Below, piece after piece: positions 1-10,000 of a DNA stretch of 64,000 nucleotides. Below the pieces are notes generated by a model. That model ran no database searches and was not told the DNA's origin. It saw nothing but the letters and a program-made list of their open reading frames with translations. Origin of the DNA: Desmodus rotundus (Eukaryota > Chordata > Mammalia > Chiroptera > Phyllostomidae); the NCBI RefSeq assembly GCF_022682495.2, contig NC_071391.1, positions 42,623,998-42,687,997 on the forward strand, read 5' to 3'. Numbering within the stretch: the first letter of the stretch is position 1; each line of letters begins with the position of its first letter. Made by a program: the position numbers and the translations under genes.

Positions 1-611
1 GATCAAATGGTCTTAACTGATATATATATATATATATATATATATAACCTTTCATCCCAAAGAAGCAAAATACACATTCTTTTCAAATGCACATGGAACA
101 TTTTCAAAGATAGACCACATGATAGGACACAAAACAAGCCTCAATAAATTCAAGAAAACTGAAATCATATCAAGCATCTTCTTAGACCACAAGGGCCTGA
201 AACTAGAAACCAACCTCAAGGAAAAAAACCTCAAAAACACTCAAATTCGTGGAGATTGAATAGCATCCCATTAAACAATGAATGGGTTAATAATGAGATC
301 AAGGAAGAAATGAAATAGTTTCTGGTAAGAAATGAAAATGAACTCACAACAGTCCAAAACTTATGGGACACAGCAAAGGCTGTCCTGAGAGGGAATTCAT
401 AGTGATACAGGCCTACCTAAAAAAGATAGAGACATTTCAAATAAACAACCTAACCCTACATCTACAAGAACTGGAGTAACAACAGACAAAGCCCAGAGTG
501 GTAGAAGGAAAGAAATAACCAGTATCAGAGCAGAATTAAATGACATAGAGTGTAAAAGAACAATTGAAAGGATCAGTAACCCAGGAGCTGGTTCTTTGAA
601 AAGATAAACAA
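1..611 (+). mobile_element. LINE-1 fragment (part of ORF2), 5' side cut by the window
   Basis: The sequence runs parallel to positions about 23248-23830 of the nearly full-length L1 in this window, covering the end of the endonuclease region and the linker toward reverse transcriptase. Shared phrases include CATCCCAAAGAAGCAAAATA and AAAGATAGACCACATGATAG. Several stops and indels break it. A (TA)n run at 25-46 has expanded inside the L1 sequence. The match stops near 611, where antisense L1 sequence begins. Confidence 0.88.
20..46. repeat. (TA)n microsatellite inside L1
   Basis: About a dozen TA units replace the short TATATATAGAG seen in the equivalent L1 position at 23263-23272. The expansion therefore arose within the inserted L1. 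Confidence 0.9.
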
Positions 612-3360
612 TATATCCTTCCATTTTAAATCCTTGGTAGTGCAGTCTTCGATGTAGATCCTTGCTTTTCATCACTTTGAATATTTTGTGCCAGTCCCCT
701 CTGGCCTGAAATATTTCTGTTGAGAAATCAGCTGTCAGCCTTCTGGGAGCCCCCTGGTAGGAAACTAAGTGTCTCTCTCTTGCTACTTATAAGGTTCTCT
801 ATTTGTCTATAACATTAGGCATTTTAATTATGAAGCGTCTTGGTTCTGGGGCCTCTAGACAGTGACTTCAATGCCAGTCAATGTCAGGCCCTGCTGGTAA
901 CCAGCCCTGGGCTACCTGTTTGAAGCTACAAAGTGATCCGCATTTTGTGCCTGCCTCTGCTAACATGGGTGTGTATGGGTGTGGCTAAGCTGTGTACTTA
1001 GGCTGGCTTTCCTCAGCCCGGGACCCAGAGTCAGGACAGCAAAAGGTCCAAGGCACCCGAGATACCCCGTAATCTGCCAGTGTCCTGTCAGCTTCCTCAC
1101 TGAAAGAGACTCTGGCCATATGTAAGTTCAGTGAGGAAGGTTGTTAGTGAGTCACCAGGCAGGGGTGAGTGGTGTTCAGCAGGTTGATACAGATTTAAAC
1201 TCAGTGCCCAGGCTGGGTTCATGATGCCACTCAGCAAGTCTCAGGGTACAATGCCTGCAGCCACCTGCCATGGGCTTGCAGACCTTTGTGGTGGGGCAGG
1301 TCTCCGAGAGTCATCAGGGTGAGGCCAATAGAGTTCATTAGGCTAAAACAGACCAAGATTAAGCCATGTAAATGGAGAGCTCTGCACAGGAATAGTGGTG
1401 CCAGTTGGGCATGTGAGGGAAATAATCACCCTTTTCTCAGGGCCACACAATTCAGGTTCCTGTCATTAGTCTCCACCACCCAGAGTCTGCCCAGAACTCT
1501 CCAGGAGACTTCCATGAAAGTCTGCACCACAGGTCCAGGCTGGCCACAGGCAGCTGACTCTTACATAGAGTGTGAGCTCAAGGGGGTGGGGCCACCCAGA
1601 GTTGGAAGAGTGAATCTAGTGGATCTCCCTTGGGGTAGGCAGTGCCAATCCAGCATGCAGGAGGAAAAATGGCCCCTGCCCCAGAGCCCTACTACTCAGT
1701 CTCTCCCCATTTTCTCTGCCAATCTCAATCTGTTCTGATCTCCTCAAGAGCATCAAAGAAAGCCTGTACCAGAGGCTCTGGCTGGCCTCCTTGAGACATG
1801 ATGCTCCTCAACAGAAACCTATGCAGCTGAGATATTCCTTCAGATTCTCAACTATCACACTTGTGTATGGGGCCAGCCCTTTTCACGCCTCCTACTTCTT
1901 CCAATCTGGCATCTTCTGTATATCCTTATAAACCTTCTGTTCAGCTACTCTTCAGTTGGTTACTCAGGTTCATTGCTCTATAATTTAGTTGTTATTCAGT
2001 TTGGTCCTGGGAGGAGGTGAGTGTACCTTTTACCTGCTCTGCTGCCTTCTTGGACCCCTCATTCTTTTTTCTTTATTCCTCTCTAATTGGGTCATTTATA
2101 AATTCCTGCCATCTAACTCACTAACTCTATCTTTTATTTGCTCTACTGTGATACAGATGTTCTCTATTGCATTTTCCATTTTAGTCATTGAATTTTCAAT
2201 TTCAGAATTTCATAATTATTTCTACTTCTTTGGTAAATATCTAATTTTTTTCACACATTTCCCCCTGATTTTGTTAGATTGTCTTTCTGAGTTTTCTTGT
2301 TGATTGTGAAGTTTCTTCAAGAAAAGTTATTTTGAATTCTTTGTCAGTCAGGTCACAAAGTACCATGCTTTTAAGCTAGGTTATTGGAAAATTAATATCC
2401 TTTGGTGATAACGTGTTTCCTTATCATGTCCTTGTAGTTTCAAATTCCAGCTTTTGCATTTAACATAGCAAACACATCTTTAAATCTTTACTAGTGCTTT
2501 CAGATGGACTATTCTGTTTATTGGTGCTGTTAAGTCTTGATTTTCTTTGCCCTTCTATGAGTACACATGCCCCACTCTTCTTGCTCTCTCTTGTAGAAAA
2601 ATTCATAGGCTTTTACGACATCTCTATTCTTACAACTCATCAGGCTACCTACTCGCAACTTCTTGTTTGTTTTCCAGAAGGTGATGTTATAGCCCAAGTT
2701 TGTGGTTTCTCCTTTGCGCACAGTTCCTAGTGTGTTTTTCTGATTCCTTTACATTTTCCAGATTAGCTCTCACTGCTGAACACAAGGTGGGTGGCCACAA
2801 TGTCCAGGAGTTATGGCTTAGCACTCAGGCCGCTGGTAGTGCCTGTAGACCCAGTGGGGAGATCCTCAAGTGAGGATCTCTCAGAGGGACATGAGAGGCC
2901 TTCCTGCTGAAGTCTTGAGCACAGGCAGCAGGAACCTCATCCTTTTAATGCCTTTTAATAATCTTCTCTGCTTTTTTGCCATTTCTTCCCTTCCTCAGGT
3001 CATGGATATCCTGGCACAGTACTCTAGGTGCTGCTGGAAGGCAATGTGTTTCTCTAGCCATATCCCACACAGCTGGGGTAACCAGACACTCACTAACTGC
3101 TCTCCTTTTTCCCCACTGGAGAGACTGCCACCTTCAGATACTTCAGCCCATGCAATATCACTAAACTCATGCTATAATCTTACCTTGGGGAGAATGGATT
3201 CCAAAGCAAATATCTCTCATCTTTGGACATCTGTCCAGGTCAGCATTCTAAAGGATTTTTCCAAACATGCCAAGATGGTTGGGGCAGACTCACTGGCTCG
3301 GCTGGTTTCATAGCTCATATTGAGGTCTTTAGCCTGTTACCAGAAGCACAAGTGGGCGAG
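612..3360 (-). mobile_element. Old antisense L1/HAL1-type sequence (ORF1 and 5' region)
   Basis: Positions 612-850 read on the minus strand as the C-terminal part of an L1 ORF1. They parallel the antisense ORF1 of the HAL1 at 53.5-53.8 kb: compare CCTTGCTTTTCATCACTTTG with CCTGCTTTTCATGACTTTG. Positions 860-1740 resemble the GC-richer antisense 5' region seen at 54.4-55.4 kb. Positions 2030-2480 look like another antisense ORF1 N-terminal piece of an older L1. The exact subfamily and the number of separate insertions cannot be decided by eye. No host gene is visible here; open frames in this stretch have no recognisable content. Confidence 0.55.
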
Positions 3361-4012
3361 ACTCCTTTAACATCCCTTGGCATATGGCTAGGTCCCACAA
3401 TTTCCACAGAGGCATGTTTGTTTGTGATAGGTGTCTCATTATTGAGATAACTCTTATAAAATGAAGACAAAAAAGGAGAAACATCTTATGCCACCATAAT
3501 GCTGATGTCAAGAACTGCATTTTAAAGGAAAGGGGAGTAAATAAATAGTATAAAATGGCAACAAAAGTGACAGAGAGAAGAAGGAAACTATTCAACACAG
3601 GTTTGATAGAAACTAATTAAGGAATAATAACTGGTGTTATCCTTCATCTTTTTAAAGTAAATATCAAGCTATCAATTAATTGCTTGTATATTTTCATACT
3701 GCAACCCTCACCTTAATGCACTCTGTGCAATTGATTCTCTTTAAATAGGAAGTGCTAAAAGCCAGGCTACTAAGTTGCAACTCATCCTGGCAACTAAAAA
3801 AGCAGTCTATGTGGAGAATACCCACAAAAATGTCTTGTGCACACACACACACACACACAATTTTTTAAATACATGTATTCGTTGGAGCAATGAAATAAAA
3901 GGATGACAAAGTCTTAAAGACTTGATCTTTAGTACTCTTACCCTTTTTGCCATGTGGCTGACACTTCCTAAGTTCATGACACAGCCTAACTGAGTGTCTT
4001 TTCTTTCTTCAG
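3361..4012 (+). other. Probable intron end upstream of the GVIN coding exon, with a (CA)n run
   Basis: Unique-looking AT-rich sequence with a (CA)n run at about 3840-3859. It ends in a pyrimidine-rich tract, TTTTCTTTCTTCAG, whose AG at 4011-4012 is a plausible splice acceptor immediately before CCATGG. Upstream non-coding exons and the interferon-responsive promoter expected for this family would lie further upstream; I did not find them in the window. Confidence 0.55.
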
Positions 4013-4014
4013 CC

Positions 4015-7000
4015 ATGGACACAACAAAGTCCACCCTTGATAAGCCCCTTCTCAGAGGCAATAGGAGGCAAGATCTCCAAGACATGCTGAAGGAAGTAGG
4101 ACTTGCAGATGAGTACTGGTTGCCCAAGCTGCAAGAACACCTGGGTGTGACCTGTGCCCAGGCCTTCCAGCATCTAGAAGAAAAAGACCTCCAGGAGCTG
4201 AAATCCCAGGCACGATATCCCTGGGAGGAAAGGGCCCTGCAGAAGCTGCTTAATCTGTCACACACAAATAGCCGTTCAGAGTTACAGGACTCTCAGGTGG
4301 AAATGGTAAAGAAAAACCAGAAGGCAGCAGAGCAGGAGCTACAGGAGATAAGAAACTTGCAATTAAAAAGGGGACAAATACAGGAAGAGGAAGTGAAGAA
4401 AAGAGACGTAGAGATGAAACAGGAATTAGAGATCCCCAAAGAGCACTGGCCACCCCCCAAAACAACTCTAAGAGGAGTATTGGAAAAAACACCGAGACAA
4501 CTCAACCTCATGGAGGGGACGCTTTCTCACAGGCAAAACCTCCCAGATAGAGATCTGGTGAGATGGGCATCTGGAGGGCTGGCTCTGCAGGGAATTTACA
4601 AAACCAACCACCAAAGGGGGCTTATGGAGAAGAGAGAGGAGCTACTCAGTGTCCCCAAGGAGTTTTCTCTCTGGGGCCCTGTGCAGGGCACATGGATAGA
4701 AACAAGGGAATTTACATCTTCTCAGACCGAATCCATGTTCACCCAGACAATAGAGAAGCTGGGTTTCAGTGTAATTACCTCAGCCAAGGGTGCAGGTTGG
4801 GGATTTAGCTTGGAAACTGGTATGGACCACAACAAACATTTAGAATCCAAGGAAATGGAGCAATCATGTTCTGAACACTTGTATTTCTGCTCTACCACGT
4901 TCAGCTATATCCCTCTTGCCTCCTTCCACTTTCCCATTGATCAGGTCCAGTTCTCCAAGGCTGCTCTCCAGGAACTGAAATGCATTGAAGACCTTCAGGG
5001 TCAGCTTGCAGGCCCAGACAAACTCACCTTGCTGAGATCCAGGACAGAAACTTTCTTCCACAGGTTTGGCTCTCATGCTAACCAGGGCCCTCTGCACCTG
5101 GGAGGAATCTACTGGTGGAAAGCTGTTTCACAGGGTTTCCAAAGTGAGCAGCTGGCAGAAGTGAAACAGCAGGCAGCAGAAGCCCTGAATGGTTACATAA
5201 GAGGCAGCTACAGTGGCTTTGGAATAACAGTTGCTGGAGGTGTGGAGGTGTCATCCTCTCATGCAAAAACTGCTGCACAAAGTACAACCTTCCAAAATCT
5301 CCAAACCAAAGTCCAATTATCTGTAGCCCAGACAGGTGGCCCACCTGAAGCAAACGACTTTTCCCAGTGGAAAGCTGGCCTGGTTGCCAGTAATCAAACC
5401 TGGTGTGTCATTGACCGGGGACTTCAGCTAGTGCCCATTTGGGACATCATCCTCTCCAGTCACAGAAGTGATTTTAAGGATCCACTTCAGATAGCTAACC
5501 TTATGAAAGTTAGCTACACTGCTCTGACTGGCCTCCCTGCCCAGGTCCAGGGTGGAGAAGAGCTATTGAGTGTTGGGAAGGAGGCTCAGGTTTTCCTAGA
5601 GGAAGTGAAGTACTGGGAGGTATCTAATCCTGAAGAGCAGCTTCAAAAACTAATAAATTTCATGCAAATATTGAGTCAGAAAACAAAAAGTTATGATTCA
5701 TGGGTTAACATATGCCTCAGAGATTGGGGTCTGCAGAATTTTCTGGTAAACACTTTTAACTCCTGCAAAAAGTCTTCCATCTATAAAACTAAATTTGTTA
5801 AATCACAGTTGCGTAGCCTTTTGGATCCTCACATTTACAAAGTGAATGACTTTCCTCAGGATCATTCCATCATGCAGTGGATCTTCCAGTCAGAGTCGGA
5901 GCAGGAGCACATCAACATTACCCAATTTTCTGAATTAATTAAAATCTTAGAAGAAACCCAGAATGATCTCATGGAAGTGAAGGCCAAATCTGAGCCTACA
6001 GAAATAGTGGAGGAAGCTCAAAGAAAGGCCACTTGTGAGGTCAGCTTGTCTCTTGGCAGCTTCTTAAATCACCTCCAAGAAATAGAGCAGACAGACACAC
6101 AGGTCTTGCTACGTTCCATTGCAGCTGGTGCAGGATATCATGTGGTAAACAGTACTTTTCAGTATTTCCTGGGGTGTGATGAGCTCGATTTCCTGCTGAA
6201 GGAAATGCAAACTGCCCAAGATAAGTACCAGGAGCTCAAAAATATTTGCCCCTACAGGGCTCAGGCATTCCTGGTGCTCACAGGACTTACAGCTACTGCT
6301 GGAGTCACAGCTGTTTCACCAGAGGAGAAAACAGAACGCTTGGCATTAATAAGACATCACATAGGCCAATCTTTGTCAAAGGAAGTTGTACAAGTCCTCT
6401 CCAAATCTGGAGTAAATCATGATTGGGAAAACCTTGAGAAAGAGTTGAGGTCACTAATTGATGGTAATTATGAAGCCACCACCTCTTTGCTGAAAATGGA
6501 TGAGGTAAGAAAAAGCTTGAAAAATATTTTCCATGAAAAGAAACAAACCCATGAAGCATGTGACAATGAAAATAGCAGATGTGAAGTCATAGAACACATG
6601 GCTTTCCTGGAATTACTCCGGCGTCTAGGCCTAGAACAATACTATCCAAAGAAGATGAGCAGAGATAACTTCCATCTAATCCATAAGACTTCTGTGTACA
6701 ACACCCAGCCCAGCTCTGAAAAGGAGCTTCCCTTCTATTTTCTGCAGAAACTACTAGTGCTGGATTACGAGCTGAGATACCAGGTCTTCAGAGAGGATGG
6801 AAACACACAAAATCAAGTTTATCCAAGTGCCTCGAATCAAGAAAATGAGGCTTTTGACCCATATGAAGACATACTTGAAGACAGTGGTACTCCCACTAAT
6901 CCTTTGGCCACTAATCACAGACCCCATATTCACCCTATGGATATTCAGATGGCAATTCTTCACTGTGCAGATGATTTTGCCAGACAATATATTTTGTCCA

Positions 7001-10000
7001 AACTGTCCATTTGCCAGTTTGCCCTTCCCCTTCTCATACCTAATCCCTGCAATTCTCAAATTGAATTCTCTCTCTGGTCTCTCAGTCAAATTAGAAAAAG
7101 CTGGCAGGAAGCAAGAGAATCACCAAAAAGAGAGAAGATCAATTACAAGAATAAGCAGATGTGTTGTGTCTCTACCCCCATTGTGTCCTTTATTAGAGTT
7201 GGAAATAACCTCTCTGCTTCCAAATCTCAGATCATGAACTGTCTCCTCAGTAAACGAAAACATGATGTCTTTTTTCACCGACATTGCAGAGGGAGCACCA
7301 AAGACTGTCTCTTGATGGGGGGTGTGGTAGAAGTCTGCTGGTTCTGTCCTGGAGGGGAAGATGACGACAGATTTGACAACTGCTTGACCTTCGCCAATCT
7401 TCACGGGGATGCAAAGGAACATAAGAAGCAACTCACCTTCCTGCAGGAGGTCTCTTCTCTCATTGTCATCCTCATGTCAACTTCTGATGATAATAAAGAA
7501 AACAAAAAAACTGTCTATGAACTGAGTCAGTCACCAAACCCTTTGATTTGTTTGCTTGACAACAAAGAAAAAACTATGGTCAGTAATCCTGGCAAAAAAG
7601 TGATAATTGGGATCAGGAATATAAACGAGGCAGAATTAACAGAGGAGCTCGTTACTACTATCAAACGTTTGCTAAAGCTCTCCAACACTGCTCTCAGCTT
7701 AGAGGGCTGTACCCCATATGCTCGCAAGCAAAGATTCCTTATTGATGAAGACCAGCAAGAATGTAAGAAAGCCAAAGAAAAAGCAGAGGAAGTAATGACA
7801 CTCTTGAAAGAATTGGAGATATATCAGGTGAAGGAAAAGTTTCTACCTCTTCAGGGACACCTGTGGCATCTCTGGTGTAAAAAGGACAAAGAACTCTATC
7901 ACCTGAGAGAAAAGGGGAATCGGAGCATTGAACAACACAAGAGTGAGGTTGACATAGAAAAACAAAGAATACGGCGTCAACAGTTGACCAAAGCCTTTCC
8001 TCTCAATGACTTAATGCGAATTGTCCTTGAAATCCTCCAAAATCACTCAGAAACTCAGACCAAACAGTACTTTTTGCAATGGCTGAGTGTGTTTTTGGAC
8101 AGCCTGACTGCAGGACACTTGGAAAAACTGAATGAAAAGAAAAGGTCTTTGTGGTCACAGATAAAAACAGAAGAGCAAAATGCACCAAAAAGCAACTCCC
8201 TGAATAGTTTGCAAAATGAGATAGAAGTTACTTCCAAAGAGATTAGTGACTGTACATTGGGTATTGAGCAACTTCTCAGAGAAGTTAGCCAGATTTATGA
8301 AGCTCTAGAAGAAACTTCCCCCACAAAAGACACCCTTTATCTCTGCCTTCCCCAGATTGCTGCAGATCTGCTGATATCTGGTGTTCCCATTGAACTGATG
8401 GATGGGGATACTTCCTATGTGCCTCTAAAGTGGGTGGCAGCTCTTTTTGACAAGGTCTCTGAGAAACTTGGAAACAAACGGCTGTTTGTTCTCTCCATCC
8501 TTGGCCTACAGAGCTCAGGGAAGTCCACCCTGCTGAATGCACTTTTTGGGCTGCAGTTCACTGTCAGTGCTGGGAGGTGTACCCGGGGGGCCTACATGCA
8601 GCTCCTGAAGGTAGATGAGATATTTATAGAGGAATTCGGGTTTGACTTTGTGCTTGTTGTGGACACAGAAGGACTTCGGGCCCCAGAACTCAGCAACAAA
8701 TCCAAGAATCATGACAATGAGTTGGCAACTTTTGTCATTGGACTTGGAAACTTAACTCTGATCAATATTTTTGGGGAAAATCCATCAGAAATGCAAGATA
8801 TTCTACAAATAGTTGTCCAAGCCTTTATGAGGATGAAACCAGTAAAAATCTCACCTAGCTGCCTTTTTGTCCATCAGAATGTAGGGGAACTTACAGCTAA
8901 AGACCAAACTATGGAAGGACGGAGGCAGTTAGAACAGAGACTGGATGAAATGACAGCAATAGCGGCTGAGCTAGAACAGTGCTCAGATGTAACCCGTTTT
9001 ACTGATGTCATTAAGTTTGATATCAATACTCATGTCTACTACTTTGCTCACCTCTGGGATGGCAACCCCCCAATGGCCCCTCCCAATCCTCGCTACAGCC
9101 ACAATGTCCAGGAACTCAAAAGTAAAATTTTTAAAATGGCTCAACAGGAATCTAGGCAAAGGATCTTGAAGATATCAGATGTAAAATTCCGAGTTCAAGA
9201 TTTGTGGAGAGCCCTGGTGAATGAGAACTTTATTTTCAGTTTCAGGAACACACGAGAGGTCATGGCCATGAGCAAATTAGAAACCATGTACAACAACTGG
9301 ACCTGGGATCTGAGGAGTCATGTGCTAGACTTGCAGAACCAACTGATCAACCAGATTACGAATGGAAAAATCCAGACAATCACATCAAGCACACTTGCTA
9401 TTCCAGTTGCAGAAAAATACAAAGCTATCAAGCAAGAACTTGAAAAATATTTTAATGAAGATCCTGATAATGAAATACTAATTCAGTGGAAAGCATATTT
9501 TGAAAGTAAGCTAATAATCCTTAAAGAGGCACTTATTTTAGAGGCCAAAAGTAAAGCTGAGGAACATATTAGTTTTAAGAAGAACCAAGAAATACTGGAT
9601 AACAAAAAGTCAGGTTATGAAAAGGAATTATTGGAAAGAAGCCAAAAACTGGCTTTAACTCTAAAAGGCAAAGAACTGAGTGAAGAAAAACTACATGAGA
9701 AATTCAACCAACTTTGGAAAAAATGGGTCTATGACTTGTCCTTAATACTCCCTCCAGTCACAGAGCCTAAAATTGTATCAGATTCTCAAAGCATCTTTTT
9801 GGAATATTTTAAAATGGAGACAGACATAGTGAAGATACTGAGGGAAAATGATGAAAAAATATTTCAAATCAATTATGATGAACATATCAAAATGAGCAAA
9901 AAATTTAAAGTGTTTACAAGGGATTTAGAAGTATATGATAAAGACTCCATAAGTAGGACCACTGACCACATTCTTTCAAGATTTAATAAAACTATTAACA

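Noticed and set aside
1286..1738. 150-codon open frame on the plus strand
   Set aside because: It lies in sequence that reads as antisense L1 5' region, with no recognisable protein content.
3994..4014. Upstream GTG start for the giant GTPase
   Set aside because: It falls within the pyrimidine tract before the splice acceptor; ATG 4015 in CCATGG is the better start.
6797..7237. 146-codon open frame inside the GVIN exon, other frame
   Set aside because: It is a shadow of the giant frame, which has clear domain motifs in this stretch.
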